Shown: piece after piece, positions 1 through 11,496 of the stretch
How positions within the stretch are numbered: position 1 is the first letter of the stretch
How the letters are laid out: every line of letters starts with the position of its first letter
From: Aquamicrobium zhengzhouense
GTDB taxonomy: Bacteria > Pseudomonadota > Alphaproteobacteria > Rhizobiales > Rhizobiaceae
Assembly (NCBI RefSeq): GCF_016124105.1
Contig: NZ_JADGMQ010000004.1
Coordinates: 62,001 to 126,000, forward strand
Direction of reading: 5' to 3'
Length of the DNA: 64,000 nucleotides
Translations under genes and position numbers: made by a program
The notes under the pieces: model-generated
The model's database searches: none
Told to the model about the DNA's origin: nothing
What the model saw: the letters and a program-made list of their open reading frames with translations, nothing else

Positions 1-1471
1 ACAGGGTTACATTGTTGACGAGTGCATCCACAGACGCGGTCGTCACGTCAAATACGGGCGACGGATAGACACCGAAGAAGATCACCAGCAGCACCAGCGG
101 ATAGATGATCACCTTTTCCCGGGTCGACATGTCCAGCAGGCCCTTGAGGTTTTCCTTGGTCAGCGCCCCGAACACCACGCGACGGTAAAGCCACAGAGCG
201 TACGCGGCGGACAGGATCACACCGGTCGCCGCGAAGAGAGCAACCCATGTGTTGACCTTGAACACACCAACCAGTGTGAGGAATTCGCCAACGAAGCCAG
301 ACGTACCCGGCAGGCCGACATTCGCCATCGTCAGGATCAGGAACACGACCGCATATTTCGGCATGTTGTTCACGAGCCCGCCATAGGCATCAATGTCACG
401 CGTGTGCATCCGGTCGTAGACAACGCCGACGCAAAGGAACAGTGCGCCCGAAATCAGACCGTGCGACAGCATCTGGAAGATCGCACCCTGAACACCTTCC
501 ACGTTCATCGCGAAGATGCCCATCGTCACGTAACCCATATGCGCGACGGAGGAATAAGCGATCAGCTTCTTGATGTCCTCCTGCATCAGCGCAACCAGCG
601 ACGTGTAGACGATAGCGATTACCGACAGGACGAAAACCAGCGGCTGGAAATAAAGGGACGCATCCGGGAACATCGGAACCGAGAAGCGCAGGAACCCGTA
701 TCCACCCATCTTCAGCAGGATTGCTGCAAGGATAACAGAGCCAGCAGTCGGTGCTTCAACGTGTGCGTCAGGCAGCCAGGTGTGAACCGGCCACATCGGC
801 ATCTTCACTGCGAAGGAAGCGAAGAACGCCAGCCAGAGCCAGGTCTGCATCGAGGCCGGGAAGTCATGCGCGAGCAGCGTCGGAATGTCGGTCGTGCCGG
901 CATTCCAGAACATCGCCATCATCGCGAGCAGCATCAGCAACGAGCCAAGCAGCGTGTAAAGAAAGAACTTGAACGACGCATAGACGCGGCGCGCACCACC
1001 CCACACACCGATGATGATGAACATCGGTACGAGGCTCGCCTCGAAGAATACATAGAAGAGGACGAGATCAAGCGCACAGAAGACGCCGATCATGATCGTT
1101 TCCAGGATGAGGAACGCGATCATGTACTCCTTGACGCGCTTCTCCACCGACTCCCACGATGCCAGGATGCACAGCGGCATCAGGAACGTGGTCAGGATGA
1201 CGAACAGCATCGAAATGCCGTCGACACCCATATGGTAGGAGATACCGGCGTCGAGCCACGGTGCCTTCTCCACGAACTGGAAGCCGGCATATGAGTTGTC
1301 GAAGCCCGTCCAGATAAAGAGCGACAGGATGAAGGTGAAAACCGTCGTCAGCAGCGCGATATTACGAATGTTTCTGCGCGCAGCAGTACCCTCGTCCCTG
1401 ATCAGAAGGATCAGGAACACGCCTACCAGAGGCAGAAAGGTAACGGTCGAGAGGAGCGGCCAGCCGGTCAT
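1..1471 (-). CDS. nuoM: NADH-quinone oxidoreductase subunit M (partial, C-terminus off the left edge)
   Basis: Antiporter-like, proton-pumping membrane subunit of complex I. The 490 codons present encode a string of hydrophobic helices with the family hallmarks: a membrane glutamate in the segment [13 protein letters not shown] and the lysine-containing stretch [16 protein letters not shown]. The start ATG at 1471 overlaps the nuoL stop (ATGA), so the two are translationally coupled. Only the last few residues should be missing, since NuoM is usually about 500 aa. It is the most distal nuo gene visible; nuoN is expected just outside the window. Identification is secure from sequence and position. 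Confidence 0.97.
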   Translation of the reverse strand, partial: MTGWPLLSTVTFLPLVGVFLILLIRDEGTAARRNIRNIALLTTVFTFILSLFIWTGFDNSYAGFQFVEKAPWLDAGISYHMGVDGISMLFVILTTFLMPLCILASWESVEKRVKEYMIAFLILETIMIGVFCALDLVLFYVFFEASLVPMFIIIGVWGGARRVYASFKFFLYTLLGSLLMLLAMMAMFWNAGTTDIPTLLAHDFPASMQTWLWLAFFASFAVKMPMWPVHTWLPDAHVEAPTAGSVILAAILLKMGGYGFLRFSVPMFPDASLYFQPLVFVLSVIAIVYTSLVALMQEDIKKLIAYSSVAHMGYVTMGIFAMNVEGVQGAIFQMLSHGLISGALFLCVGVVYDRMHTRDIDAYGGLVNNMPKYAVVFLILTMANVGLPGTSGFVGEFLTLVGVFKVNTWVALFAATGVILSAAYALWLYRRVVFGALTKENLKGLLDMSTREKVIIYPLVLLVIFFGVYPSPVFDVTTASVDALVNNVTL

Positions 1472-3453
1472 CAGAGGGAGCCTCCCAGCATCATCCAGGT
1501 GACAAGGGCAGCGACACCGATGAGCATTGCGAATGCGTAGTGATAGAGATAGCCCGTCTGCATTTTCACGACGCGGTCGGTGATATCGACAACGCGCGCG
1601 GCGATGCCATTTGGCCCGAAGCCGTCGATGACAACGCCATCACCCTTCTTCCAAAGGAAGTGGCCGAGCCGCTTTGCAGGACGAACAAAGATGAAGTCGT
1701 AGAGCTCGTCGAAATACCACTTGTTCAGCAGGAACTGGTACAGGCCAGAATGCTGCGCAGCGAGGCGCTTGGGTGTTTCCGGCGAGCGGATGTAGAACTG
1801 GTAAGCCAGCAAGAAGCCCAGGATCATTGCAGCGAACGGCGAAGCCTTCACCCAGAACGGCACCGAGTGGTAGTCGTGCAGGATGTGATTGTCCTCGAGC
1901 GTGAAGAGTGCGCCCTGCCAGAAGCCGTCGTAATTGTCGCCAAGGAAATAACCGTAGAAGACAAAGCCCGAGAAGAGCGCGCCGACCGCAAGGAGGTAGA
2001 GCGGTACAAGCATTACCGGCGGAGATTCATGCACGTGATGCATGACTTCTTCCGACGCACGCGGCTGACCGTGGAACGTCAGGAAGATCAGACGCCATGA
2101 GTAGAAGCTCGTGAACATTGCGGCGACGACCAGCATAATAAACGCGAACGTTGCAGCCGCGCTGGAAGATGCAAATGCACCCTCAATGATCGCGTCCTTG
2201 GAGAAGAACCCTGCTGTACCGATGTAGGTTGCGGGGAGACCGACACCTGTCAGCGCGATCGTACCGATGATCATCATCCAGTAGGTCGTCGGGATCAGCT
2301 TACGCAGACCACCCATCTTTCGCATGTCCTGCTCATCAGACACGGCGTGAATGACCGAGCCCGAGCCAAGGAACAGAAGTGCCTTGAAGAACGCGTGCGT
2401 GAAGAGGTGGAAAACGGCTGCAGAGTAGAAGCCCAGACCGAGCGCGACGAACATGTATCCGAGCTGCGAGCAGGTCGAATATGCGATCACGCGCTTGATG
2501 TCGTTCTGGACGAGACCGACGGTCGCCGCAAAGAACGCGGTGATCGCGCCGATGATCGTTACCACCAACAAAGCAGTGTCAGACAGTTCGAATACCGGCG
2601 ACAGACGCGCAAGCATGAAGACGCCTGCCGTGACCATGGTGGCGGCGTGAATGAGAGCCGACACCGGGGTCGGGCCTTCCATCGCGTCGGGCAGCCAGGT
2701 GTGAAGCGGAACCTGTGCGGACTTGCCCATTGCGCCCATGAAGAGGAGCAGACAGATCGCAGTCAGAGCACCGGCCTGCGTCAGCGACCAGCCCAGGAAC
2801 TGGAACATCGTATCGCCAGAAGTGTCCGGATTTTGTGCGATCGCAGCCGCGTTGGCGAAGATGGTGTCGAAGTTCACCGAGCCGAACATGACGTAGACGC
2901 CGAACATTCCGAGCAGGAAGCCAAAGTCACCTACACGGTTGACGACGAACGCCTTGATCGCAGCAGCGTTCGCCGACGGCTTCTTGAACCAGAAGCCGAT
3001 CAGCAGATACGAAGCCAGACCCACGCCTTCCCAGCCGAAGAACATCTGGACGAGATTGTCCGACGTCACCAGCATCAACATCGCGAAGGTGAACAGCGAC
3101 AGATACGCGAAGAAGCGGGGCCGATGCGGATCGTGGTGCATGTAGCCGATGGAGTAGGCGTGAACCAAAGCCGAAACCGAGTTCACGACCACCAGCATCA
3201 CCGTCGTGAGCGTATCGATGCGGAACGCCCAGGACACATCAAGTGAGCCAACCTCGATAAAGCGTAGCACCGGGACGCTGAACGCCGCGGTATCGCCAAG
3301 GCCGACCTGGAAAAAAGCAACCCAGGAAAGCAATGCTGCAACCAGCAGGAAGCCTGAAGTGACGAATTCCGATGCCTTGGCTCCGATCGCACGACCAAAA
3401 ATGCCAGCGATCAGGAAGCCCGCAAGCGGAAGAAAGACGATGGCGTGATACAT
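1471..3453 (-). CDS. nuoL: NADH-quinone oxidoreductase subunit L
   Basis: Largest antiporter-like membrane subunit of complex I (660 aa, a usual length), forming the distal proton channel and the long lateral helix. It shows the Proton_antipo N-terminal domain ([19 protein letters not shown], with the conserved glutamate), the central [20 protein letters not shown] motif, and a C-terminal region with further hydrophobic helices ending near [10 protein letters not shown]. It sits 7 bases downstream of nuoK and overlaps nuoM by the ATGA junction. Nothing is odd in the reading frame. Confidence 0.98.
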   Translation of the reverse strand: MYHAIVFLPLAGFLIAGIFGRAIGAKASEFVTSGFLLVAALLSWVAFFQVGLGDTAAFSVPVLRFIEVGSLDVSWAFRIDTLTTVMLVVVNSVSALVHAYSIGYMHHDPHRPRFFAYLSLFTFAMLMLVTSDNLVQMFFGWEGVGLASYLLIGFWFKKPSANAAAIKAFVVNRVGDFGFLLGMFGVYVMFGSVNFDTIFANAAAIAQNPDTSGDTMFQFLGWSLTQAGALTAICLLLFMGAMGKSAQVPLHTWLPDAMEGPTPVSALIHAATMVTAGVFMLARLSPVFELSDTALLVVTIIGAITAFFAATVGLVQNDIKRVIAYSTCSQLGYMFVALGLGFYSAAVFHLFTHAFFKALLFLGSGSVIHAVSDEQDMRKMGGLRKLIPTTYWMMIIGTIALTGVGLPATYIGTAGFFSKDAIIEGAFASSSAAATFAFIMLVVAAMFTSFYSWRLIFLTFHGQPRASEEVMHHVHESPPVMLVPLYLLAVGALFSGFVFYGYFLGDNYDGFWQGALFTLEDNHILHDYHSVPFWVKASPFAAMILGFLLAYQFYIRSPETPKRLAAQHSGLYQFLLNKWYFDELYDFIFVRPAKRLGHFLWKKGDGVVIDGFGPNGIAARVVDITDRVVKMQTGYLYHYAFAMLIGVAALVTWMMLGGSL

Positions 3454-3460
3454 TGCCCGC

Positions 3461-3769
3461 TCAGCCCTTCATCATGTTGACGTCTTCGACGGCAATCGAA
3501 CCACGATTTCGGAAGAAGACGACGATAATAGCGAGACCGATGGCAGCTTCGGCCGCCGCGACCGTCAAGATGAACAGCGCGAAGACCTGACCGACGAGGT
3601 CGCCAAGGACGGCCGAAAAGGCCACGAAATTTATATTCACCGCGAGCAGGATCAACTCGACCGACATCAAGATCACGATGACGTTCTTCCTATTGAGGAA
3701 GATGCCGAAGATGCCGATCGTGAAAAGTACAGCCGAGACGGTGAGATAATGAGCGATACCGACTTCCAT
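3461..3769 (-). CDS. nuoK: NADH-quinone oxidoreductase subunit K
   Basis: Small membrane subunit of complex I (102 aa, the standard size) with three predicted transmembrane helices. The conserved membrane glutamates that form part of the proton path are present in [20 protein letters not shown] and [19 protein letters not shown]. The start gives [16 protein letters not shown], typical of the family. It lies four bases after the nuoJ stop and seven before nuoL. Confidence 0.98.
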   Translation of the reverse strand: MEVGIAHYLTVSAVLFTIGIFGIFLNRKNVIVILMSVELILLAVNINFVAFSAVLGDLVGQVFALFILTVAAAEAAIGLAIIVVFFRNRGSIAVEDVNMMKG

Positions 3770-3773
3770 AGCC

Positions 3774-4394
3774 TCAGAGCCCCTTGCCCGACTGCACTTG
3801 CTTGATCTCGATTGCAGTTGCCGTCGTGCGCGCGACCTGAGCCGGAATGCTCTGGCGCTTGGCGTTTGGCTTGTGGCGCAGCGTCAGGACAATCGCGCCG
3901 ATCATCGCGACCAGGAGGATCAAGCCCGCAATCTGGAAGAAGAAGATGTAGTCCGTATATATGATGTCACCCAGCGCAGCCGTATTGTGGCGCTGGTCGA
4001 TCGGCGGCGTCGGACGCGCGGTCGAGCCAGCCAATTCGGGCGCAAACGTGTAGCCGCCGAGAACAATGATGAGTTCCGCTGCAAGGATCAGCCCGACCAG
4101 GGCACCGACCGGAGCGTACTGCAACGCACCCTGCTTCATCTCTGCAAAGTCCACGTCGAGCATCATGACGACGAAGAGGAAGAGAACTGCCACTGCGCCG
4201 ACGTAAACAACCAGCAGGATCATCGCCAGGAATTCAGCGCCTGTCAGGAGGAACAGGGCCGCGGCGTTGAAAAAGGTCAAAATCAAAAACAGCACAGAGT
4301 GCACCGGGTTGCGCGACGAGATGACCATGAAGGCCGCCGCGACCGCAATGAAGGCGAAAACGTAGAAGAAGATCGCCTCAAGTCCTGTCAGCAT
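3774..4394 (-). CDS. nuoJ: NADH-quinone oxidoreductase subunit J
   Basis: Membrane subunit of complex I (206 aa) with five predicted transmembrane helices. The family signature [20 protein letters not shown] is seen around residues 62-81. The tail after the last helix is short and basic ([10 protein letters not shown]), as in other alphaproteobacteria. It is separated from nuoI by about 130 bases (4395-4524), the widest gap in the visible operon apart from the region between nuoG and nuoF. Confidence 0.97.
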   Translation of the reverse strand: MLTGLEAIFFYVFAFIAVAAAFMVISSRNPVHSVLFLILTFFNAAALFLLTGAEFLAMILLVVYVGAVAVLFLFVVMMLDVDFAEMKQGALQYAPVGALVGLILAAELIIVLGGYTFAPELAGSTARPTPPIDQRHNTAALGDIIYTDYIFFFQIAGLILLVAMIGAIVLTLRHKPNAKRQSIPAQVARTTATAIEIKQVQSGKGL

Positions 4395-4524
4395 GGGTTC
4401 CCCCGGGTTCCGTTAAAGGCACTATGCATTTTGCAACGCCCTGCTCCGCGTCGCCCGCGCCGAAGCGCGAGCAGATGCGCGTGTTCACTAGAACAGCCGT
4501 TACCGGCCGTCCACTTCACCCCAC

Positions 4525-5016
4525 TCAGCGGTAGGGTGCGTCCAAAGCTATATTGCGCGCGATTTCGCGCTCCCACCGATCGCCATTGGCGAGCAGCTTT
4601 TCCTTGTCGTAGTAAAGCTCTTCACGAGTTTCTGTGGAGAATTCGAAGTTCGGGCCTTCGACGATCGCATCCACCGGGCAAGCTTCCTGGCAGAAGCCGC
4701 AATAGATGCACTTCACCATGTCGATGTCGTAGCGCACGGTACGGCGGGTACCGTCGTTACGGCGCGGACCGGCCTCGATCGTGATCGCCTGTGCCGGGCA
4801 GATGGCTTCGCAGAGCTTGCAAGCAATGCAGCGCTCTTCACCATTCGGGTACCGACGAAGCGCGTGTTCACCACGAAAGCGCGGTGAGATCGGCCCCTTC
4901 TCGTTCGGGTAGTTGATCGTGTGCTTGGGCGCAAAGAATTGGCGCATCGACAGGAAAAATGCCCCGACGAACTCCTTGAGCAGCAGCGACTTTGCAGCCT
5001 GGGCTAGCGCTGACAT
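4525..5016 (-). CDS. nuoI: NADH-quinone oxidoreductase subunit I (two 4Fe-4S clusters)
   Basis: Electron-transfer subunit of the complex I peripheral arm (163 aa). Two ferredoxin motifs bind the N6a and N6b clusters: C63/C66/C69 with C73, and C103/C106/C109 with C113 ([12 protein letters not shown] and [12 protein letters not shown]). I chose the ATG at 5016 ([16 protein letters not shown]) over an upstream in-frame TTG/GTG because it gives the usual family N-terminus and falls one base after the stop of the small membrane gene upstream. Confidence 0.97.
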   Translation of the reverse strand: MSALAQAAKSLLLKEFVGAFFLSMRQFFAPKHTINYPNEKGPISPRFRGEHALRRYPNGEERCIACKLCEAICPAQAITIEAGPRRNDGTRRTVRYDIDMVKCIYCGFCQEACPVDAIVEGPNFEFSTETREELYYDKEKLLANGDRWEREIARNIALDAPYR

Positions 5017-5017
5017 C

Positions 5018-5209
5018 TTATTCTCCACCAAACAGCGAGCCGGCGAACCAGCCCAAAACCGGGAGCACCACAATCTGGGCAGCCCCCGAAACCTTTAATA
5101 CGAGCTTTGTTTCGGACAACTCCACACGCCTTGAAAGCGCGTGGAGGAAACCGGCGCCGATTAGCGCCAATATCAGTCCGAGCAAAGCTCCTATGGCGCT
5201 GCCGCTCAT
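5018..5209 (-). CDS. Small two-helix membrane protein inserted between nuoH and nuoI
   Basis: A 63-aa protein ([19 protein letters not shown] at the start) with two hydrophobic segments, about residues 3-22 and 40-60, separated by a charged stretch ([13 protein letters not shown]). The ATG at 5209 overlaps the nuoH stop as ATGA, and its TAA ends one base before the nuoI start, so it is packed into the operon like a true nuo gene. It is not one of the 14 standard subunits and I do not recognise a named family. Inference: it is translated with complex I and could be an accessory or assembly membrane factor. A lineage-specific protein of unrelated function is also possible. Confidence 0.8.
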   Translation of the reverse strand: MSGSAIGALLGLILALIGAGFLHALSRRVELSETKLVLKVSGAAQIVVLPVLGWFAGSLFGGE

Positions 5210-6255
5210 GCCGCGGTGAGCTCCATGACCTTCAGGAATGTCGCGGTCGCGACCACCATGAAGAGCGAGATCGGCAGGAAGACCTTCCAACCCAGACGCA
5301 TCAACTGGTCATAGCGGTAGCGCGGGACGAATGCTTTCACCATGGCGAACATGAAGAAGACCATGCACACCTTGAGCACGAACCAGATCACGCCCGGCAC
5401 CCACGTAAACGGTGCGAAGTCGAACGGAGGCAGCCAGCCACCGAGGAACAGGATCGTGGTCAGCGCGCACATCAGGACGATGGCGACGTATTCACCAAGG
5501 AAGAACAGCAGGAACGGCGTCGACGAATATTCGATCATGTGACCGGCAACCAGCTCCGACTCGGCTTCAACCAGGTCGAATGGCGGGCGGTTCGTCTCGG
5601 CGAGCGCCGAGATGAAGAAGATGATGAACATCGGGAACAGGCCGAGCCAGTGCCAATCAAGGAACGTGTTCGGCAGGCCAAGATGGGTGCCAAGACCGTC
5701 CCGTTGCGACAGCACAATATCGGTCAGGCTCAGAGAGCCGACACAGAGCAGGACGGTTACGATCACGAAACCGATCGAGACTTCATACGAAACCATCTGC
5801 GCAGCCGAACGAAGCGCGCCGAGGAAGGGGTACTTCGAGTTCGAGGCCCAACCGCCCATGATCACCCCATAGACCTCTAGCGAGGAGATGGCGAATACGT
5901 AGAGAATACCGACGTTGATCGTTGCGATGGCCCAGCCTTCACTGACCGGAATGACGGCCCATGCCGCAATGGCGAGGACTGCCGAGATAAACGGCGCCAG
6001 AAGGAACACGGCCTTGTTGGCGCCTGAGGGGATCACCGGCTCTTTGAAGACAAACTTCAGCAAGTCGGCAAATGCCTGCAGAAGACCCCACGGACCAACC
6101 ACGTTGGGACCACGGCGAAGCTGCACCGCCGCCCAGATCTTACGGTCGGCGTAGAGAAGATATGCAACCAGGATCAGCAGAACCACGATCAGCAAGACTG
6201 ACTTGCCGAGAATGATCAGCGCCGGGAGCACGTATAATGCGAAGAAGGAATCCAT
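5206..6255 (-). CDS. nuoH: NADH-quinone oxidoreductase subunit H
   Basis: Membrane subunit of complex I (349 aa) that joins the membrane and peripheral arms and forms part of the quinone site. Motifs seen include [19 protein letters not shown] near residues 47-65 and [20 protein letters not shown], the acidic quinone-chamber loop. About eight transmembrane helices are predicted. It begins 9 bases after the nuoG stop, and its own stop overlaps the small membrane gene downstream. Confidence 0.98.
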   Translation of the reverse strand: MDSFFALYVLPALIILGKSVLLIVVLLILVAYLLYADRKIWAAVQLRRGPNVVGPWGLLQAFADLLKFVFKEPVIPSGANKAVFLLAPFISAVLAIAAWAVIPVSEGWAIATINVGILYVFAISSLEVYGVIMGGWASNSKYPFLGALRSAAQMVSYEVSIGFVIVTVLLCVGSLSLTDIVLSQRDGLGTHLGLPNTFLDWHWLGLFPMFIIFFISALAETNRPPFDLVEAESELVAGHMIEYSSTPFLLFFLGEYVAIVLMCALTTILFLGGWLPPFDFAPFTWVPGVIWFVLKVCMVFFMFAMVKAFVPRYRYDQLMRLGWKVFLPISLFMVVATATFLKVMELTAA

Positions 6256-6264
6256 TGCCCCGCC

Positions 6265-8346
6265 CTATTCCGCCGCCTGCCTGAAGCCATCACGCGCCAG
6301 GGCCGAGCACTCGGCCATGACAGCGGACGCCCGGGCAATCGGGTTCGTCAGATAGAAATCAGTCACCGGCGAAACAAATGCCGCATTGATCACCGAGCCG
6401 CCCTTACCAGCCAGCGCCGAGACATCGGCCGGATTTCCGGCTTCGATTTCGTCGATTGCCGCAAAATGCGGGTAGTCGGCATAGAGCTTTGCGCGCAGCT
6501 GCGTGAGCGAATCGAATGGCAGACGCTTGCCGAGGACATCGGAAAGCGCGCGAAGAATCGCCCAGTCTTCCTTTGCCTCGCCCGGTGCAAAGCCTGCACG
6601 GTTCGCCAGCTGAACGCGGCCCTCGGTGTTCACGTATGTACCCGACTTCTCGGTATACGTCGCGCCTGGCAGAATAACGTCGGCGCGGTGCGCACCGGCA
6701 TCACCATGGCTGCCAATGTAGACCGTGAAGGCAGAGCCGATCTGCTTCATGTCGAACTCGTCAGCGCCGAGCAGGAACAGAACATCGAGCGCGCCCATCA
6801 TGGCCGCAACATCCTTGCCCCCCTCTCCCGGCACAAAACCGAGATCGAGACCACCAACGCGGGCAGCTGCAGTGTGAAGTACAGCAAAGCCGTTCCACTC
6901 GTCAGACACTGCACCAACGTCAGCTGCAACACGCGCGGCGAGTGACAGTACAGCAGCACCATCGTCACGCGCGAGTGCGCCCTGCCCAACGATGATCAGC
7001 GGACGTTGAGCGTCCTTCAGCGTCTGCAGGAAGCCGATCGAGCCTGAAGCCAGCTGCGCCAGAGTCTCCGGGCCGTTGCCGAGCGCTTCATAGTCATAAC
7101 GCAGGTCACCCACCTCGCCGATCACTCCGATCGGGAGAACGCCGGAGCGCCAACGCTTGCGGATACGTGCATTCAGAACCGACGCCTCAAAGCGCGGGTT
7201 GGAACCGATAATCAGGATCGCGTCTGCATCTTCGATCCCCTCAATGGTCGGGTTGAAGATGTAGCTTGCGCGACCGTTTGCCGGATCCAGTGCAGCGCCA
7301 TCCTGGCGGCAATCGAAGTTCGCCGAACCGAGCGATGTCATCAGCTGCTTCAGCGCGTACATTTCTTCGACGGCAGCAAGGTCACCGGCGATCGCGCCGA
7401 TCTTATCGCCAGAGGTCCGTGCAACTGCGTCATTGATCGCGCCGAACGCCTCGGCCCAGCTTGCCGCCTGCAGGCGGCCATCACGGCGCACATAGGGCCG
7501 GTCAAGCCGCTGCGAGCGCAGACCGTCCCAAATGAAGCGGGTCTTGTCCGAGATCCACTCTTCGTTCACCTGCTCATTGATGCGCGGCATGATGCGCATC
7601 ACTTCGCGGCCACGAGTGTCGACGCGGATTGCCGAACCGACAGCGTCCATCACGTCAATGGATTCGGTCTTGTTCAGTTCCCACGGACGAGCCTGAAACG
7701 CATAAGGCTTCGAGGTCAGCGCACCGACCGGGCAAAGGTCAATAACGTTACCCTGCAACTCGGACGTCATTGCCTTTTCGAGGTAGGTGGTGATCTCGGC
7801 ATCTTCGCCGCGACCAATCAAACCAAGCTCGGAAATACCGGCAACTTCGGTGGTGAAACGTACACAGCGCGTGCAGTGGATGCAGCGCGTCATGACCGTC
7901 TTAACCAACGGCCCAAGATACTTGTCTTCAACCGCGCGCTTGTTCTCGGCGTAACGCGAAGCGTCCACACCGAAAGCCATGGCCTGATCCTGAAGATCAC
8001 ACTCGCCACCCTGGTCGCAAATAGGGCAATCCAGCGGGTGGTTGATGAGCAGGAACTCCATCACACCTTCGCGGGCCTTTTTGACCATAGGCGAATTGGT
8101 GAACATTTCCGGCAGTTCACCATTCGGCCCCGGGCGCAGGTCGCGCACGTTCATGGCGCATGATGCCTGCGGCTTCGGAGGGCCGCCCTTAACCTCTACC
8201 AGGCACATGCGGCAGTTGCCTGCGATCGACAACCGCTCGTGGAAGCAGAAGCGTGGCACCTCTGCACCTGCCTCTTCCGCCGCCTGAAGAAGCGTGTAGT
8301 GATCGGGTACCTCGATCTCTTTGCCGTCGACCTTCAGTTTAGCCAT
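6265..8346 (-). CDS. nuoG: NADH-quinone oxidoreductase subunit G (iron-sulfur, molybdopterin-fold)
   Basis: Largest peripheral-arm subunit (693 aa). It carries the N-terminal 2Fe-2S ferredoxin domain (C34, C45, C48, C63), the His-Cys 4Fe-4S region ([17 protein letters not shown]), a further 4Fe-4S motif ([10 protein letters not shown]), and the long C-terminal domain with the molybdopterin oxidoreductase fold that lacks cofactor. Length matches alphaproteobacterial NuoG. It is separated from nuoF by the helix-hairpin-helix ORF at 8412-8919. Confidence 0.98.
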   Translation of the reverse strand: MAKLKVDGKEIEVPDHYTLLQAAEEAGAEVPRFCFHERLSIAGNCRMCLVEVKGGPPKPQASCAMNVRDLRPGPNGELPEMFTNSPMVKKAREGVMEFLLINHPLDCPICDQGGECDLQDQAMAFGVDASRYAENKRAVEDKYLGPLVKTVMTRCIHCTRCVRFTTEVAGISELGLIGRGEDAEITTYLEKAMTSELQGNVIDLCPVGALTSKPYAFQARPWELNKTESIDVMDAVGSAIRVDTRGREVMRIMPRINEQVNEEWISDKTRFIWDGLRSQRLDRPYVRRDGRLQAASWAEAFGAINDAVARTSGDKIGAIAGDLAAVEEMYALKQLMTSLGSANFDCRQDGAALDPANGRASYIFNPTIEGIEDADAILIIGSNPRFEASVLNARIRKRWRSGVLPIGVIGEVGDLRYDYEALGNGPETLAQLASGSIGFLQTLKDAQRPLIIVGQGALARDDGAAVLSLAARVAADVGAVSDEWNGFAVLHTAAARVGGLDLGFVPGEGGKDVAAMMGALDVLFLLGADEFDMKQIGSAFTVYIGSHGDAGAHRADVILPGATYTEKSGTYVNTEGRVQLANRAGFAPGEAKEDWAILRALSDVLGKRLPFDSLTQLRAKLYADYPHFAAIDEIEAGNPADVSALAGKGGSVINAAFVSPVTDFYLTNPIARASAVMAECSALARDGFRQAAE

Positions 8347-8411
8347 ATTGCCTCAACTCCGCGGATATCCGCAAACCCTGCTGCGGGACAGCAAGCTGCC
8401 CCAGTAGTTCT

Positions 8412-8919
8412 TTACCTGCGACCGGATAGGGCCGTTGCTTGCCCGCTCCAATCGTCACGTTCAATGCGGCCTGCCAGGCCAAACCCGGCGCTCAACGTCG
8501 CAATCACGTCCGCATACCAGCGTCTCGATATTGCGATAGGTCGTAACACCGCGCTTCTTCAGCACTTTCTCGAGCCTGGGCCCGATTCCGCTGATTTTCT
8601 TCAGATCCCTTGCGCCAGCCGCCTTGTTAAGGATTGAGCCTTTCGCAGGCGATGCCTTATCGAAGAGCTTCAACCGCGAAACAATTCCTTCCGCGACGGG
8701 GATCACAGCTTCAACGAAGCGACGCGACAGCCGCGCTGGAGCAGGAAATGCTCCTAGCCACTCACCAGATGGGTGGCTTGCACGGTTGAAAATGATCGTT
8801 CTGGCAACAGAAGCTGCACCGTCCGGGGACGCTTGCAGGCAAATCGACGATGCGACTTCCCTAGCTTTCCCAGGCATCCCGGCGCCGCCTATGTCACCAT
8901 ACTGCTTCATTCTTGGCAT
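8412..8919 (-). pseudogene. Helix-hairpin-helix ORF between nuoF and nuoG, frameshifted near its C-terminus
   Basis: The continuous frame from 8919 stops at 8461 (152 aa) and contains a helix-hairpin-helix motif, LKKISGIGPRLEKVLKKRG, followed by VTTYRNIETL. After codon 8515-8517 the frame degrades into CGRDCDVERR. A different frame from 8513 down to a TAA at 8412 reads ADVIATLSAGFGLAGRIERD then DWSGQATALSGRR, which matches the end of the homologous domain in NuoE of this window ([15 protein letters not shown]). So one base appears to have been gained at about 8512-8517. Such ORFs are usual at this place in rhizobial nuo operons. The N-terminal 90 residues are of unknown function. It is either a real lesion or a sequence error. 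Confidence 0.75.
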
Positions 8920-8972
8920 CGTTCCGTTGGGGCCAGATCGATCCGGCCCCTGCGTGAGACTTTCTTCTGATC

Positions 8973-10277
8973 CTATTCCGCAGCAACCAGCACCGGTTCG
9001 GCGCGATGGGAGTTGCGGGTAAACTCGTCAATCCGACGCTCGATCTCAGGACGGAAATTGCGGATCAGGCCTTGGATCGGCCACGCCGCAGCGTCCCCAA
9101 GAGCACAGATCGTGTGGCCTTCCACCTGTTTGGTCACGTCGAGCAGCATGTCGATTTCGCGCTTGTGTGCTTCACCACGCACGAGACGCTCCATGACGCG
9201 CCACATCCAGCCCGTGCCTTCACGGCACGGTGTGCACTGGCCGCAGCTTTCGTGCTTGAAGAAGTACGACAGCCGAGCAACCGCTTTGATGATATCGGTC
9301 GACTTGTCCATGATGATCACGGCAGCCGTTCCGAACGACGACTTGCGCTCACGAAGACCGTCGAAATCCATCGGGCAATCGATGATGTCTTCTGCCTTGA
9401 CCACTGGGCACGAAGCGCCACCGGGGATCACGGCGAGAAGATTATCCCAGCCGCCACGGATACCGCCACCATGCTTTTCGACGAGCTCACGGAAGGTGAT
9501 GCCCATTTCTTCTTCGACGGTGCACGGCGTGTTGACGTGACCGACGAGCATGAACAGCTTGGTGCCAACGTTGTTTGGACGCCCCATCGAGGAGAACCAG
9601 GACGCACCACGACGCAGAATCGTCGGAGCAACTGCGATCGACTCGACGTTGTTGACGGTTGTCGGGCAGCCATAGAGACCGACGTTCGCAGGGAACGGCG
9701 GCTTCAGGCGCGGCTGGCCCTTCTTGCCCTCGAGGCTCTCGAGCAGCGCAGTTTCTTCACCGCAGATGTAAGCGCCCGCGCCGTGGTGGACGTAGACGTC
9801 CATATCCCAGCCGCACTTGTTATTCTTGCCGAGGAGACCAGCGTCGTAAGCTTCGTCAATCGCGCGCTGCAACGCCTCGCGCTCACGGACGAACTCACCG
9901 CGGATATAGATGTAGGCCGCGTGAGCGCCCATCGCGAAACCAGCGAGAAGGCAGCCCTCGACCAGCGTGTGCGGATCGTGCCGAAGAATGTCGCGATCCT
10001 TACATGTGCCGGGCTCGGATTCGTCAGCATTTACGACCAGGTAGTGCGGACGGCCATCGCTCTGCTTAGGCATAAACGACCATTTGAGGCCTGTCGGGAA
10101 GCCAGCGCCTCCGCGACCACGCAGACCGGATGCCTTCATCTCATCGATGATCCAGTCCCTGCCCTTTTCTACGAGCGCTTTGGTGTTGTCCCAATGGCCG
10201 CGACGCATTGCGCCGGCCAGCGACTTGTCGAAATGGCCATAAATATTGGTGAAGATGCGGTCTTTATCGTGAAGCAT
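8973..10277 (-). CDS. nuoF: NADH-quinone oxidoreductase subunit F (NADH/FMN binding)
   Basis: NADH-dehydrogenase flavoprotein of complex I (434 aa): it binds NADH, FMN and the N3 4Fe-4S cluster. The glycine-rich nucleotide motif [18 protein letters not shown], the FMN-site segment [19 protein letters not shown], and the cluster cysteines in [15 protein letters not shown] with a later CALGD are all present. It starts 10 bases after the nuoE stop. Reading frame is intact. Confidence 0.98.
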   Translation of the reverse strand: MLHDKDRIFTNIYGHFDKSLAGAMRRGHWDNTKALVEKGRDWIIDEMKASGLRGRGGAGFPTGLKWSFMPKQSDGRPHYLVVNADESEPGTCKDRDILRHDPHTLVEGCLLAGFAMGAHAAYIYIRGEFVREREALQRAIDEAYDAGLLGKNNKCGWDMDVYVHHGAGAYICGEETALLESLEGKKGQPRLKPPFPANVGLYGCPTTVNNVESIAVAPTILRRGASWFSSMGRPNNVGTKLFMLVGHVNTPCTVEEEMGITFRELVEKHGGGIRGGWDNLLAVIPGGASCPVVKAEDIIDCPMDFDGLRERKSSFGTAAVIIMDKSTDIIKAVARLSYFFKHESCGQCTPCREGTGWMWRVMERLVRGEAHKREIDMLLDVTKQVEGHTICALGDAAAWPIQGLIRNFRPEIERRIDEFTRNSHRAEPVLVAAE

Positions 10278-10287
10278 CCCGACCTCC

Positions 10288-11496
10288 TTAACGCGGCTTC
10301 TTGCCGAAGACGCGGATGTATTCCGCTTCGCCGCCTGTTGCCAGTGCGGATGCCTGCTTCACCCAATCGTCGCGATCGATACGGCCCTTGAAGTTCAGGT
10401 AGCCGTCGACCCAACGACGCTCGGCCTCAGTCCACGCGGCGATCTGCGCGAAGGTGAAGATGCCGAGCTCGTGAAGAATACCTTCGATCTTCGGGCCGAT
10501 CCCGGAGATCAGCTTCAGATCATCGGCCTCCGCCGGGCGCTCAATGCCGGCTGGACGATTTTCGTCATCCAGCGATGGCTTTGCCGTCTCCTGCGACAGT
10601 TCGGGCGCCTTGTATGCCGACGCCGGCTCTGCAACCTTGTCAGCATGCGCACGCGGCTCACCGTCGACAGACTTGTCGGCCTCAGCCTTATTCTCTGCGG
10701 GGGCCGCTACACTCGCTGCGGCTTCCGTGCTCGGGCTCACTTTAACCGGAGACGGCGTCGCAAAAGCGGGATTGGTTTCGATCGCATCTGTACGAGGACG
10801 CGCTGCCTCTGACGGAGCCTCGACACCCGCAGCAGAAGCACCGTTCGCACGTGCTTCCGCATCGCGGGTCGTCTTCAGAACAACCGTCTCGTCGGTCAGG
10901 CTGGTGAACCCCGTTGCAGGCGCAGAGAAGACGCGATCGGTCTGCGGACCTGTCTTGACCTGGTCACCACGTCCCGCCTCGAATTCATCGATAATTTCCG
11001 CAAGGCGCTCCGGGGTCAGATCCTCGTAGGTATCCTTGAAGACCATGACCATCGGCGCGTTTACGCATGCGCCCTGGCACTCCACCTCTTCCCACGAAAG
11101 CGTACCGGCATCGTTAAGATGCATCGGCTCCGGGTGAATCTTGGAGCGGCAGACGTTCATCAGGTCCTCAGAGCCGCGCAGCATGCACGGCGTGGTTCCG
11201 CAAACCTGGATATGAGCTTTCTTGCCCACCGGAACGATCTGAAACTGCGTGTAGAACGTCGCAACTTCCAGAACGCGGATATAGGCCATGTCAAGCATGT
11301 CGGCGACATATTCGATGGCCGCCTTGGTCACCCAGCCATCCTGCTCCTGAGCCCGCATGAGAAGCGGGATCACGGCGGACTGCTGACGGCCTTCCGGGTA
11401 CTTGTTGATGGTATGCTTCGCCCACTCCAAATTCGCCTCGGTGAAGGCGAAACTGGCTGGCTGAAAGGCTTGCTCTGCGAGACGGCGAACGGACAT
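10288..11496 (-). CDS. nuoE: NADH-quinone oxidoreductase subunit E with a C-terminal helix-hairpin-helix extension
   Basis: The first 165 residues are standard NuoE, a thioredoxin-fold 2Fe-2S protein with cluster ligands C99, C104, C140 and C144. The protein then continues to 402 aa, more than twice the length of E. coli NuoE (166 aa). The extension has an Ala/Pro/Glu-rich, probably disordered linker (about 190-320) and a helix-hairpin-helix-like domain from residue 327 ([19 protein letters not shown] to [15 protein letters not shown]). Long NuoE proteins of this type are known from rhizobia. The function of the tail is not established, and DNA binding is only suggested by the fold. It directly abuts nuoD. 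Confidence 0.96.
   Translation of the reverse strand: MSVRRLAEQAFQPASFAFTEANLEWAKHTINKYPEGRQQSAVIPLLMRAQEQDGWVTKAAIEYVADMLDMAYIRVLEVATFYTQFQIVPVGKKAHIQVCGTTPCMLRGSEDLMNVCRSKIHPEPMHLNDAGTLSWEEVECQGACVNAPMVMVFKDTYEDLTPERLAEIIDEFEAGRGDQVKTGPQTDRVFSAPATGFTSLTDETVVLKTTRDAEARANGASAAGVEAPSEAARPRTDAIETNPAFATPSPVKVSPSTEAAASVAAPAENKAEADKSVDGEPRAHADKVAEPASAYKAPELSQETAKPSLDDENRPAGIERPAEADDLKLISGIGPKIEGILHELGIFTFAQIAAWTEAERRWVDGYLNFKGRIDRDDWVKQASALATGGEAEYIRVFGKKPR

Noticed and set aside
404-1294. Long plus-strand frame of 296 codons opposite nuoM
   Set aside because: Its product is rich in Arg, His and Glu with no motif, and it mirrors the nuoM coding strand, which explains the open frame by codon bias.
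2347-3246. Plus-strand frame of 299 codons opposite nuoL
   Set aside because: Same cause: an antisense shadow of a GC-rich coding gene, with no ribosome site and no recognisable domain.
9006-10391. Plus-strand frame of 461 codons opposite nuoF
   Set aside because: Long but fully antisense to a conserved gene; composition is that of a shadow frame.
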